From: Halovenus carboxidivorans | GTDB lineage: Archaea; Halobacteriota; Halobacteria; Halobacteriales; Haloarculaceae | Assembly: GCF_009831575.1 (NCBI RefSeq) | Contig: NZ_WUUT01000002.1 | Location: 372,001-436,000, forward strand | Length of the DNA: 64,000 bases | Reading direction: 5' to 3' | In this document: positions 1 to 8,800 of the stretch, in pieces | How the letters are laid out: each line of letters opens with the position of its first letter | Numbering within the stretch: the stretch's first letter is position 1 | Made by a program: the position numbers and the translations under genes | Notes under the pieces: model-generated | Database searches by the model: none | What the model saw: the letters and a program-made list of their open reading frames with translations, nothing else | What the model was told of the DNA's origin: nothing

Positions 1-937
1 TCGGGATCCCGACGTTCAGCGAGGGTGTCCCGCCCCGGGCCGTGTAGAAGGCGTCCGCGTCCGTCCCGGTTCGGGTACCGGTCGCTTCGAGTTGGATCTC
101 GATGTCGGCCTCGGCGGCCACCTCGCGGACGGCCTCGACGACGTTCGGGTGGTTCGCGCTCCCGCGGGCGACCGAGGGGCCGCCTCCGAGTTCGACGCCG
201 CTTGACTCCTTGCCGGGCGCTCCCGGTTCGTCCGTCGCGTGGGTCACGTCGGTGGCGACGACGGCGTCGGGGTCGAGATCGAAGCCGACCATCTGCGCGC
301 CGCGGAGACCGAGTTCCTCCTGAACTGTGCTCACGGCGTAGACAGTCGCCTCCGGGTCGGATTCCGCCGCCCGGCGAAAGCCCTCCGCGGCGGCCCATAT
401 CCCGACGCGGTTGTCCAAACCCCGGCCGGCGATCCGTCCGTTCGCCAGTTCGGAGACTCGTTGCTCGAAAGTGATCGGGTCGCCGCGTTCGACGAGTTCC
501 TCGGCCTCCTCGGCGTCGGCCGCCCCGATATCGACGTGCTGTTCGCTGATGTCGGCAGTCTCCTCGCTGTCCCGGTCGCGGAGATGGATCGCCGTCTGGC
601 CGATCACGCCCGGGACCGGGCCGTCAGCCGTGTGGATCCGGACGTGTTGGCCACGGGTGACCGTCTTATCCGAGCCACCGATCGGCGTCAACTGGACGTA
701 GCCGCTGTCGGTGATGTCCCGGACCATGAACCCGATTTCGTCGCCGTGGCCGGTCAGCGCGACGGACTGGTCGCCGCCCTCCAGTACGGCGACTGCGTTG
801 CCGTATTCGTCGGTTCGCACGTCGTCGGCGTACTCCTCGACGTAGTCGATCCAGACTCGCTGTGCCGCCGACTCGAAGCCCGACGGACTCGCGGTTTCGA
901 GCAGTGCGTCCAGAAACTCCCGCTGTGTCGACTCCAT
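1..937 (-). CDS. M42 family metallopeptidase (partial, C-terminus beyond window)
   Basis: Reading the minus strand from the ATG at 935-937 gives 312 residues still open at base 1, so the C-terminal ~40 residues are missing. M42 enzymes (glutamyl aminopeptidase/endoglucanase M type) are cytosolic dinuclear zinc or cobalt peptidases that trim peptides. The metal set is readable: GHGDEIG (His and Asp), GLDNRVG (bridging Asp), QEELGLRG (Glu pair) and ATDVTHATD (Asp). The last His ligand would lie in the missing part. A TATA-like box, CCTAAC on the plus strand at 961-966, sits about 27 nt upstream and supports a leaderless start. The N-terminus (SPSGFE) is typical of the family. The exact peptide specificity cannot be read from sequence. 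Confidence 0.9.
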   Translation of the reverse strand, partial: MESTQREFLDALLETASPSGFESAAQRVWIDYVEEYADDVRTDEYGNAVAVLEGGDQSVALTGHGDEIGFMVRDITDSGYVQLTPIGGSDKTVTRGQHVRIHTADGPVPGVIGQTAIHLRDRDSEETADISEQHVDIGAADAEEAEELVERGDPITFEQRVSELANGRIAGRGLDNRVGIWAAAEGFRRAAESDPEATVYAVSTVQEELGLRGAQMVGFDLDPDAVVATDVTHATDEPGAPGKESSGVELGGGPSVARGSANHPNVVEAVREVAAEADIEIQLEATGTRTGTDADAFYTARGGTPSLNVGIP

Positions 938-1015
938 ACGTGTCGTTGTCGGGTCGGCCCCCTAACGGTTGGTGTAGTCACAACGGGTAAATGTGAGGTG
1001 ACCGAACTGAACGGT

Positions 1016-1303
1016 ATGGTCGAAATCACACTCATCGAACTCAACGTCGAGGACGGATCGTTCGACGCCAACCTCCCGTTCAGTGGGAGCGCTACCACCG
1101 GCACAGACGACGCGGGCGAGGACGAGGACGCCGCGACAGCCACCGAGGACGACTCCGGCGGAAACAAGGGACTCGCCCTGCTCGGCGTGCTCGTCTTTCT
1201 GATCGTCGCGACAGCCGCGGTGAAGTATCTCACCGGCGAGGACGACGACCCCGAGGTGGCAGTCGAAGCCGAGGAGGGGACGCCGTCGGTCACAGCCGAG
1301 TAG
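1016..1303 (+). CDS. small acidic membrane protein of unknown function
   Basis: A 95-residue protein starting MVEITLIEL. It has an N-terminal ~25-residue segment, an Asp/Glu/Thr-rich linker (residues ~27-48), one hydrophobic helix (ALLGVLVFLIVATAAVKYL, ~53-71) and an acidic tail. I chose the ATG at 1016 over earlier in-frame codons because upstream codons read through the M42 gene on the other strand and because a GTAAAT-like box lies about 27 nt before it. No catalytic motif is visible. It sits divergently from the peptidase gene and upstream of a zinc hydrolase gene. Small single-TM acidic proteins of this kind are common in haloarchaea, and I do not recognise a named family. Confidence 0.75.
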   Translation: MVEITLIELNVEDGSFDANLPFSGSATTGTDDAGEDEDAATATEDDSGGNKGLALLGVLVFLIVATAAVKYLTGEDDDPEVAVEAEEGTPSVTAE

Positions 1304-1341
1304 GATAAAGGCCTATATTGCTGACACCGTTCGTGACAGGC

Positions 1342-2295
1342 ATGAGCATTTATCGAAGCGTCCGGGCCGTCACCGGGGCGTCCGGCGACGGACCGGTCGA
1401 CTGGGGGGCGGTCACAGACGCTGCCCGCGCCTCCACGGACCCGGGTGACATCGAGATGGACGCCGCCGAGCAACGGGGCTACGCGGAGGACGTGGCCGAT
1501 GCCCGCGACCGCGTCCGCGAGGTGACGGCGCTGGAGTTCGACCTCCCCGACCGGGTCGAGGTGATGAACCGACACCACTGGCTGGATGCAAACGTCGGCA
1601 CCTTCGAGCGCGTGATGGACCCAATCGAGCAGCAGGCGGAGGTGATGCCCGGGTTCGCTCGGGTCATCAACACCGGTTCGATGGCGTTCGCGCTGTCGTT
1701 TCTCTCCAATCACGTCCTCGGCCAGTACGATCCCCTGTTGCTCGCCGACTCTGAGGCACACGCGCTGTATTTCGTCCGGCCGAACATCCGGCGAGTCGCG
1801 GAGATGCTCGACGCGGAGTACGACCGGTTCCGCCGCTGGATCGCCTTCCACGAGATCACTCACGCCGCGGAGTTCGGGGCCGCCCCGTGGCTTCCGGACC
1901 ACCTCGAATCGACGATGATGGAGGCCGTCGAGACCCTCTCGACGGGGTCGATCGACCGGGAGAGCCTGGGGGAACTGGATACGACGATGACCGCCGTCGA
2001 AGGGTACGCGGAGTTGATCATGGACGAGGCCTTCGACGACGAGTACGCCGACCTCCGGCGGAAACTCGACCAGCGCCGGCAGGGCCGCAGCCCGATCGAG
2101 CAACTGATCCGGCGACTCCTCGGGCTGAGCGTCAAACGCCGGCAGTACGAGCGCGGCAAGAAGTTCTTCGACAGCGTCGTGCAGGCCCGCGACATCGAGA
2201 CCGCGGGCCGGGTCTGGGAGTCCCCGGAGATGCTCCCGACCGACGCCGAGTTCGACGATCCACAGGCGTGGCTCGCTCGGATCGACCGGCTGTAA
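1342..2295 (+). CDS. zinc-dependent metalloprotease-like protein (DUF2342/F420-associated hydrolase family)
   Basis: A 317-residue protein starting MSIYRSVRAV. An HEITHAAEF motif near residues 170-178 supplies a zincin HExxH signature. The surrounding pattern (FARVINTGSMAFAL early, FHEITHAAEF centrally, YAELIMDEAFD after) matches the family annotated as 'coenzyme F420 biosynthesis-associated' or DUF2342, whose real substrate is unknown. The ATG at 1342 is preferred over an upstream TTG at 1318 because CCTATATTG at 1311-1319 is well placed as a TATA box for a leaderless transcript. It ends 10 nt from the convergent ubaA gene. No signal peptide is seen, so it is probably cytosolic. Confidence 0.85.
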   Translation: MSIYRSVRAVTGASGDGPVDWGAVTDAARASTDPGDIEMDAAEQRGYAEDVADARDRVREVTALEFDLPDRVEVMNRHHWLDANVGTFERVMDPIEQQAEVMPGFARVINTGSMAFALSFLSNHVLGQYDPLLLADSEAHALYFVRPNIRRVAEMLDAEYDRFRRWIAFHEITHAAEFGAAPWLPDHLESTMMEAVETLSTGSIDRESLGELDTTMTAVEGYAELIMDEAFDDEYADLRRKLDQRRQGRSPIEQLIRRLLGLSVKRRQYERGKKFFDSVVQARDIETAGRVWESPEMLPTDAEFDDPQAWLARIDRL

Positions 2296-2305
2296 ACCGC
2301 CGTGT

Positions 2306-3115
2306 TCAGTCTCCGAGTGTGCACGCGCCGGCGTACTCGCCCTCGGTCACGGAGTCGATGTGTGGCTGGTCGCCACAGACCGGACACTCCGGATTCGGTG
2401 CAATCGGGACGAAATCGAAGCTCATGCCGCCGGCGTCGTAGGCGAGCAACCGTCCTTCCAGGGTGTCGCCCTCGTCGAGGATGAGTTTGATGACCTCGGT
2501 GGCCTGGATCGCACCGATAGTGCCCGGAAGCACGCCGAGCACGCCCGCCTCGGCGCAGTTCGGGATCGTCCCCTCCGGCGGCGCTTCGGGGAACAGACAC
2601 CGGTAACACGGGCCGCCGGTCAGTGTCGTCGCCTGGCCCTCGAACTTGTAGACCGCGCCGTGGCTCAGCGGCTTATCAGCGAGCATGCAGGCGTCGTTGA
2701 GCAGAAACCGCGTCGGGAAGTTATCCGAGGCGTCGACGATCACGTCGTAGCCCTCGATCAGTGATTCGGCGTTGTCCTGAGTGACACGCGTCTCGTAGGT
2801 GTCGACATCGACATCGGGGTTGAGCGCGGCGATGAACTCCTCGGCGCTGTCGACTTTCGGCCGGCCCACGTCGTCGTTGCCGTGGATGACCTGCCGCTGG
2901 AGGTTGCTCAGTTCAACCACGTCGTCGTCGGCGATGCCGATGTGGCCGACGCCGGCGGCGGCGAGATACTGCAACACCGGCGCACCGAGCCCCCCCGCGC
3001 CGACGACCAGCACCGAACTGTCCAGAAGCGCCGCCTGTCCCTCCGGTCCCACGTCGTCCATGATGATGTGCCGAGAGTACCGATCCAGCTGCTCGGCGTC
3101 GAGATCTAATGCCAT
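2306..3115 (-). CDS. ubaA: E1-like SAMP-activating enzyme UbaA (HesA/MoeB/ThiF family)
   Basis: A 269-residue protein that adenylates the C-terminal glycine of small archaeal modifier proteins (SAMPs). In Haloferax the same enzyme serves both protein conjugation and sulfur transfer for tRNA thiolation and molybdopterin. The Rossmann ATP site is VVGAGGLGAPV (residues 37-47). The zinc Cys pairs are CYRC (170-173) and CPVC near the C-terminus. The candidate catalytic Cys is C187 in TIPNCAEAG, equivalent to the active Cys of UbaA. It lies alone on the minus strand, convergent with the zinc hydrolase and downstream of ndk. MoeB would be the alternative name; haloarchaea normally have one such protein serving both roles. 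Confidence 0.93.
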   Translation of the reverse strand: MALDLDAEQLDRYSRHIIMDDVGPEGQAALLDSSVLVVGAGGLGAPVLQYLAAAGVGHIGIADDDVVELSNLQRQVIHGNDDVGRPKVDSAEEFIAALNPDVDVDTYETRVTQDNAESLIEGYDVIVDASDNFPTRFLLNDACMLADKPLSHGAVYKFEGQATTLTGGPCYRCLFPEAPPEGTIPNCAEAGVLGVLPGTIGAIQATEVIKLILDEGDTLEGRLLAYDAGGMSFDFVPIAPNPECPVCGDQPHIDSVTEGEYAGACTLGD

Positions 3116-3163
3116 GCCTACGGCTACGCCGTCGGCAAGTAAAAAGCGGTGGGTCGGCGGCCG

Positions 3164-3628
3164 CTACTCGTACAGCCAGGTCTCGTCGACTCGCTCCCAC
3201 TCGACGAGTTCGTCCTCGTCGAAGAAGAGATCGATTTCGCGCTCGTTCGCGCCCGGATCCTCGTGATCCGAGGCGTGGATGACGTTGCGTCCGAGGTCGA
3301 GTCCGAAGTCGCCGCGGATCGATCCGGGCGGGGACTCGGCGGGGTCGGTCTCCCCGACCATACTGCGGACCTGTCGGGTCGCGTCCTGCCCTTCCCAGAC
3401 CATCGCCATCACCGGATCGGCGGTGATGAACTCGACGAGGTCGTCGAAGAAGGGTTTGTCCTCGTGTTCGCCGTAGTGGTCTTCGGCCAGATCCTGATCG
3501 ATCTGGATGAACTTCGCGCCGACGAGTTTCAGTCCGCGCTCCTCGAACCGGGAGATGATCTTCCCGATGAGTCCGCGCTGGACGCCGTCGGGCTTGACCA
3601 TCACGAAGGTGCGCTCGGTCTCGCTCAT
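3164..3628 (-). CDS. ndk: nucleoside-diphosphate kinase
   Basis: A 154-residue cytosolic enzyme that transfers the gamma phosphate between nucleoside triphosphates and diphosphates via a phosphohistidine. The family start [15 protein letters not shown] and the catalytic His in NVIHASD (H118) are both present, and the length is standard. Its ATG overlaps the rpl24e stop by 4 nt (ATGA), so it is the last cistron of the rpl7ae-rps28e-rpl24e-ndk operon. This order is typical of archaea and ties nucleotide balance to ribosome synthesis. Confidence 0.97.
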   Translation of the reverse strand: MSETERTFVMVKPDGVQRGLIGKIISRFEERGLKLVGAKFIQIDQDLAEDHYGEHEDKPFFDDLVEFITADPVMAMVWEGQDATRQVRSMVGETDPAESPPGSIRGDFGLDLGRNVIHASDHEDPGANEREIDLFFDEDELVEWERVDETWLYE

Positions 3629-4002
3629 GCTTCGGCTTCCTCCTGCTCGGCCTCCTCGGACTCCTCTGCCTCAGAGTCGTCGGTTTCGGCCTCCTCGGCC
3701 CCCTCGTCGTCCTCGCTGGCGTCCTCGGCCTCCTCTTCTTCGGAAGCCGCCTCGTCGGTCTCGGTCTCCTCGGCCGCTTCGGAGTCGTCCTCCTCGGCCT
3801 CCTCTTCGTCGGCTGACTGCTCGGCTTCCGCTTCTTCGTAGCCGATCCATTCGAGATCCCGGGACTCCCGGCCCATCATGTAGTTCTTCTGGGCCTTGGA
3901 GTCTTTGAACCAGAGGATCGTGCCGTCTTTCTTGACGAACATCTTCCCGGTTCCGGGCTCGATCTCCTCGCCGGTGTAGTCGCAGGTGCGTTTCTGGACC
4001 AT
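3625..4002 (-). CDS. rpl24e: 50S ribosomal protein L24e with long acidic tail
   Basis: A 125-residue protein. Residues 1-55 are the L24e core ([19 protein letters not shown] followed by [18 protein letters not shown]). Haloarchaeal L24e is normally about 60-70 residues; here another ~70 residues consist almost only of Glu, Asp, Ala, Ser and Thr. The core also lacks the family zinc knuckle: the usual C-x2-C / C-x3-C pattern is reduced to one Cys (C7), with Thr, Lys and Ala at other ligand positions, so this is a 'C-minus' form. The tail stays open and in frame up to the ATGA overlap with ndk, so it is not a frameshift product. The start overlaps the rps28e stop by 1 nt (TAATG). Confidence 0.93.
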   Translation of the reverse strand: MVQKRTCDYTGEEIEPGTGKMFVKKDGTILWFKDSKAQKNYMMGRESRDLEWIGYEEAEAEQSADEEEAEEDDSEAAEETETDEAASEEEEAEDASEDDEGAEEAETDDSEAEESEEAEQEEAEA

Positions 4003-4232
4003 TATTGTCCTCCGATCTGGTCGGCTTCGCGGGCTGTCTCGCGCAACTGGAGCACGTCGCCCTCCCGGACCGGACCGAGCACGTTTCGGGTGATGATCCG
4101 ACCCTTGTTCGAGCCTTCACGGATGCGGCACTTGACCTGCATGGCCTCGCCGTGCATCCCGGTCCGGCCCACGAGCTCGATCACTTCCGCGGGCGTCGAT
4201 CCGCCGCTGTCTTCGGATTCCTCTGCGCTCAT
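4002..4232 (-). CDS. rps28e: 30S ribosomal protein S28e
   Basis: A 76-residue small-subunit protein. The diagnostic C-terminal half, [22 protein letters not shown], is the OB-fold S28e signature. It is preceded by [20 protein letters not shown] and a short acidic N-terminus rich in Ser/Glu. Length is near the family norm of 70-75. It is the second gene of the rpl7ae operon: 11 nt separate it from rpl7ae, and its stop overlaps the rpl24e start by one base. It acts in the ribosome near the mRNA exit path. Confidence 0.96.
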   Translation of the reverse strand: MSAEESEDSGGSTPAEVIELVGRTGMHGEAMQVKCRIREGSNKGRIITRNVLGPVREGDVLQLRETAREADQIGGQ

Positions 4233-4243
4233 ATGCAGTCACC

Positions 4244-4606
4244 TCAGCGGAGCTCCTCGACTTTCTCGACGATGTCCTCGACATCGCTCGTGGCGTCGCC
4301 GGCGTCGACGATGGCCGCGGCGGCGCTGCCGACTTCGAGGCCGGCGGAGCGTCCGAGGTCGTCCTGTGCGCCGACGAAGACGTACGGGACGTTTTTCTCG
4401 TCGGCGATCTCCGGGAGATGCATCACGATCTCTTCCGGCTGCACGTCCTCGGCGACGTAGATGAGCTCGGCGTTGCCGCGCTCGACTGTCTTGGTTGTCT
4501 CGTTCGTTCCCTTCTTTACCGTTCCTGTGTCCCGCGCTACTTCGAGGGCTTCGAGTGCGTCGTCCTCGAGATCCGCAGGGACGTCAAAGTCAGCATATAC
4601 TGGCAT
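4244..4606 (-). CDS. rpl7ae: 50S ribosomal protein L7Ae / kink-turn RNA-binding protein
   Basis: A 120-residue protein starting [10 protein letters not shown]. In archaea L7Ae binds kink-turn RNA in the large ribosomal subunit and also in C/D-box and H/ACA guide RNPs and RNase P. The RNA-binding signature [18 protein letters not shown] and the [15 protein letters not shown] segment are clear. The ATG at 4604-4606 is fixed by a strong Shine-Dalgarno GGAGGTGA (minus strand, within 4611-4622) about 7 nt upstream, unusual here where most genes look leaderless. It heads the rps28e-rpl24e-ndk operon and has a long leader. Confidence 0.96.
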   Translation of the reverse strand: MPVYADFDVPADLEDDALEALEVARDTGTVKKGTNETTKTVERGNAELIYVAEDVQPEEIVMHLPEIADEKNVPYVFVGAQDDLGRSAGLEVGSAAAAIVDAGDATSDVEDIVEKVEELR

Positions 4607-4757
4607 GATTTGGTCACCTCCCGTGCGTGGGCTCACACTTCCCCGCTCTCGTGGGCTCGACCCACGTTCCGCCACGCGGCGGCAGATCCTATTCGAGCTG
4701 GAAGCGTCATCAACCCCGCACAGGCTGTACACACAACTGGCTCAGCAGGCCTAAAAG
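4607..4757 (-). promoter_or_regulatory. promoter and structured 5' leader of the rpl7ae operon
   Basis: On the minus strand a CTTTTAG box (plus-strand CTAAAAG, 4751-4757) predicts transcription start near 4730 and thus a leader of about 120 nt. The leader contains a perfect 6-bp hairpin, CGTGGG-CTCGA-CCCACG (plus-strand 4650-4666), and ends in a GGAGGTGA Shine-Dalgarno. Long leaders are the exception in haloarchaea. L7Ae autoregulates through kink-turns in some archaea, so the leader is a possible site, but I cannot identify an unambiguous kink-turn. Confidence 0.45.
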
Positions 4758-4898
4758 TGCTTTCGATGGGACATCCGCGTGCGAGAGCGGCCCACGCGTC
4801 CGGAGTGGGGGGGATCGCTTCCCGCGGCCGGGGGCCGTCGAAACGGTGCCCGCGACGCAGAGAGAACTGTTATACTCGTGGCGTCCACCCGAGTGAGT

Positions 4899-5642
4899 AT
4901 GGAAGTGGAACTGCTCGAAGCGACCGACCGGCCCGAGCGGCTGATCTGTCAGGCGGCGCGCAACGACTACATGGAGGACTTTGTCGGCGAGACCGCCTTC
5001 GAGGACGTGATGAGCGACATCGAGGGGGAGACGCTCGAGGACCGCAAAGAGACGCTCATCCACCGCCTGCTCGACCACGGCCACTTCGGCCCGTTCGAGC
5101 ACCCTCACGCCACGATTGCGGTCAAGGGGATCAGCCGATCCTGCATGGCACAGATCACCCGACACCGCCACGTCTCCTTCGACATCCAGTCGATGCGGTA
5201 CGTCTCCTTCGACGAGGTCGACCCCGCCGAGGTGCGGGAGGGGGAGATGGTCGTCGTGCCGCCGTCGGTGACTGATCCGGACTGGGTCGGGCGCAACCAG
5301 AAGACGGCAGACGTGGACGAGGAGACCGCCGCCGAGCGCGAGGAACTGTTCCGGGACACCATCGAGACGGCCTTCGAGTCCTACCAGGAACTGCTGGATC
5401 TCGGCCTCCCGCCCGAGGACGCCCGGTTCGTGCTGCCCATCGGGACGAAGGTGAACATGGTGATGTCGATGAACGCCCGGATGCTGATGCACGTCGCGGA
5501 CATGCGCGCGGCGGCTGACGCCCAGTGGGAGATCAGGGAACTGACCGAACAGGTGCTCGACGTTGCCGCCGAGTGGTGTCCGATCACCTTCGAGTACTAC
5601 GAGGAGCACATGAAAAACCGGAAGAACCGACTCGCACCCTGA
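4899..5642 (+). CDS. thyX: FAD-dependent thymidylate synthase ThyX
   Basis: A 247-residue enzyme making dTMP from dUMP using methylene-tetrahydrofolate and FAD/NADPH. The hallmark RHR-x7-S motif appears as RHRHVSFDIQS (88-98). The C-terminal half carries DARFVLPIGTKVNMVMSMNARML, typical of the dUMP/FAD site. The ATG at 4899 is chosen because TTATACT at 4870-4876 is a well-placed TATA box for a leaderless message; an upstream in-frame ATG would add an Arg-rich segment with no family match. It is divergent from the rpl7ae operon. Presence of ThyX suggests the organism does not rely on ThyA. Confidence 0.96.
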   Translation: MEVELLEATDRPERLICQAARNDYMEDFVGETAFEDVMSDIEGETLEDRKETLIHRLLDHGHFGPFEHPHATIAVKGISRSCMAQITRHRHVSFDIQSMRYVSFDEVDPAEVREGEMVVVPPSVTDPDWVGRNQKTADVDEETAAEREELFRDTIETAFESYQELLDLGLPPEDARFVLPIGTKVNMVMSMNARMLMHVADMRAAADAQWEIRELTEQVLDVAAEWCPITFEYYEEHMKNRKNRLAP

Positions 5643-5834
5643 ACGTCTGCCACAGCGCGGTACAGGTTGGCGCGGTCGGTCCCCCTCGGCCGGTGACGGG
5701 GAAACCCCGGACGTGCCCGCCGAGCGTGTTCCGCGAAAGGAAGCTATTTTTCGACCGGGCCGGTCGACAGAACTACCCGCAGGAGGGCCGACGACCGTCG
5801 AGCGGACCCGGCCGGGAGACGGAGAAAGCCGGTG

Positions 5835-5841
5835 GTTTAAT
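5835..5841 (+). promoter_or_regulatory. TATA-like box of the FAD/Fe-S oxidoreductase gene
   Basis: GTTTAAT lies about 27 nt before the ATG at 5866, the spacing expected for a leaderless haloarchaeal transcript. It helps reject in-frame starts further upstream at 5713, which would begin before the promoter. Confidence 0.55.
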
Positions 5842-5865
5842 CCGTCCCCAGACGTAGCCGGGAGC

Positions 5866-8800
5866 ATGTCACGTCGGGGCGACACAGGCCGGACTCCGTG
5901 GAACCAGTCGACCGATCAGGACCCAGCGAGTCGGCCGGGTCCGGCCGCGGACGAGCGGGCCGACTACGACTACACCGGCGGCCCGGTCGAACGGCCGGCA
6001 CCGGCAGCAGAGTTACAGGAGCGGATCGACGGTGACGTACGCTTCGACGACCTCTCTCGACAGCTCTACGCGACCGACGCCAGCGCGTACGAGGTGACGC
6101 CGATCGGCGTCGTCTATCCGACATCGACGGCCGACGTGAAAGCCGTCGTCGAGTACTGCAACGCCCGGGAGACGGGAGTGCTCCCTCGCGGCGGCGGGAC
6201 GAGCCTGGCTGGCCAGTCGGTCAACGAGGCGGTCGTGCTCGATTTCACGCGGTACATGGACGAGATTCGGGCGATCGATCCGGACGAGCGGAAAGCGCGG
6301 GCGCAGCCGGGGGTCACCCTCGGTGACCTGAACGCCGCCGCGGAGCCGGCGGGGCTGAAGTTCGCGCCCGACCCGGCGTGGGGAGAGAAAAGCGCCCTCG
6401 GCGGTGCGATCGGGAACAACTCGACGGGCTCGCACTCGCTTCAGTACGGGAAAACCGACGCGTACATCGAGCGCTGCGAGGCAGTCCTCGCAGACGGGAC
6501 GGTCACCGAGTTCGCCACGGTGTCCGTCGAGGAACTCGAAGCGGGTGCCGCCGGCGAACTGGACCTCTCCGAGGCCGAACGGCGGATCTATCGCGCCGTC
6601 TGCTCGATTCTCGACCGACGGGAACTCGTCGAGCGGTCGTATCCGGAACTCAAGCGCAACGTCTCGGGGTACAACCTCGACCGACTGATCGCGGAGGCCG
6701 AGTCGGGAGAGGTGAACCTCGCGAGACTGCTCGCGGGCAGCGAGGGAACGCTCGCAATCGTGACCGAAGCGACGGTCTCGCTCGAACCGATTCCGCCCGA
6801 GAAGGCGGTCGCTCTGCTCAGGTACGAGACCGTCGGGGACGCGATGGCCGACGTTGCGCCCATCGTCGAGCACGACCCCGCCGCGGTCGAGGTGCTCGAC
6901 GACGTGTTGCTCGACCTGGCCCGGGAGACCGAGGAGTTCGGCGACCTGGTGGCGGAGATGGTGCCGGAGGGGACCGCTGCGGTGTTGCTCGTCGAGTTCT
7001 ACGCGGACTCGCCGGAGGAGGGCAGGGAGAAAGTACAGGCGCTTCTGGCCGACCGCCTCCCGGACGGGGACGGTTCCGACCAGGGAGCGGGCGACGCGCC
7101 GAGGTACGCCCGCTCGGCCAGCGAGGCCTACGACGCCGACGAGCGGGCGCGGTTCTGGAAACTCCGCAAGAGCGGGCTGCCGATCCTCCTCTCGCGGACG
7201 AGCGACGCCAAACACGCGAGTTTCATCGAGGACGTTGCGGTCCCTCCGGAGTCGCTACCGGAGTTCGTCGCGGACTTCCAGGAGGTGCTCGAAGAGTACG
7301 ACACGTTCGCGAGTTTCTACGGGCACGCCGGCCCGGGCTGTCTGCACGTCCGGCCGCTGGTCAACACGAAAGAGGAGTCCGGCATCGAGCAGATGTCGGG
7401 CATCTCGGAGGCGGTCACGGACCTGGCCGTCGAGTACGGCGGCAGCGTCTCCGGCGAACACGGCGACGGCCGCGCGCGGACGAAGTTCAACCAGAAGCTC
7501 TACGGCCAGGAGGTCTGGGAGCTGTTCCGCGGGTTGAAGACGGCGTTCGATCCCGACTGGATTCTCAATCCCGGACAGGTCTGTGGCTACGCGCCAGACG
7601 AGCAGTTGCCCGACGAGGTTCCCGGCCGGGCAGTCGCCGTCTCGATGACCGATAACCTCCGGTTCTCGCCGGAGTACGACGCCGACATCGACTTCGAGCC
7701 GACGATGGAGTGGGACAACGACAACGGGATGCAGGGGATGGTCGAACTCTGTCACGGCTGTGGCGGCTGTCGCGGACCGCAGGAGACGACCGGCGGCGTG
7801 ATGTGCCCGACCTACCGCGCGAGCGACGAGGAATCGACCAGCACGCGCGGCCGCGCGAACGCGCTCAGACAGGCGATCAGCGGTGATCTCGCGCTGGAGG
7901 AGACCGACGAGGAGTTCCGCCGGGAAGTGATGGATCTCTGTATCGGCTGCAAGGGCTGTGCGCGGGACTGTCCGAGCGAGGTCGACATGGCCAAACTCAA
8001 GGCGGAACTGCAGCATCAGCACCACGAGGAGTCCGGGCCGGCCCTCCGTGATCGACTGTTCGCGAACGTCGACCGGATCAGCGCAATCGGGAGCACGCTC
8101 GCGCCGCTTCCGTCCCTCCTGCAGCGCCTGCCGGGGAGCGGACTCGTCACGGAGAGACTGTTCGGCATCGCACGCGAGCGAGAGCTACCGACGTTCCGTC
8201 GGGAGACGCTGGTCGACTGGGCCGACGACCGCGAACCCCAGGTGTCCGCCGAGCAGAGCGCGCGGAAGGTGTTGCTCTTTCCCGACACGTACACGAACTA
8301 CAGCCACCCGGAGGTCGGACAGGCGGCAGTTCAGTTGCTCGAAGCCGCCGGCGTCCACGTCCGCGTCGCGGACTCGGTCACCGCGAGCGGGCGGGCCGCT
8401 CACTCGAAGGGATTTCTCGACACGGCGCGCGAACGGGCACGGACGAACGTGGACACGCTGGCACCGAAGGCCGCGACCGGTTGGGACATCGTCGTCCCGG
8501 AGCCGTCCGATGCGGTCATGCTCCAGTCCGACTATCTCGACCTCCTGAGCGGCGAGGATGCCGAGCGTGTCGCGGCGAACACGTACGGCTTCTGTGAGTA
8601 TCTCGACCGGTTCCGCCTCGACGAACGGCTCGATTTCGAGGCTCGGACGGAGCAGTTGGTGTATCACGGGCACTGCCACCAGAAGGCGAGCAACAAGGAC
8701 CGCCACGCCGCGGCCGTTCTTCGCAGGGCGGGCTACGCCGTCGACGCGCTCGATTCCGGTTGTTGCGGGATGGCCGGTAGCTTCGGCTACGAGGCCGAAC

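Noticed and set aside
754-2103. A 449-residue minus-strand frame across the zinc hydrolase gene
   Set aside because: It crosses the real small membrane gene and the HExxH hydrolase on the plus strand and has no family signature.
6378-7655. A 425-residue frame overlapping the FAD/Fe-S oxidoreductase gene
   Set aside because: It is Arg/Gly-rich in the second frame of a gene whose real frame has complete FAD and Fe-S motifs.
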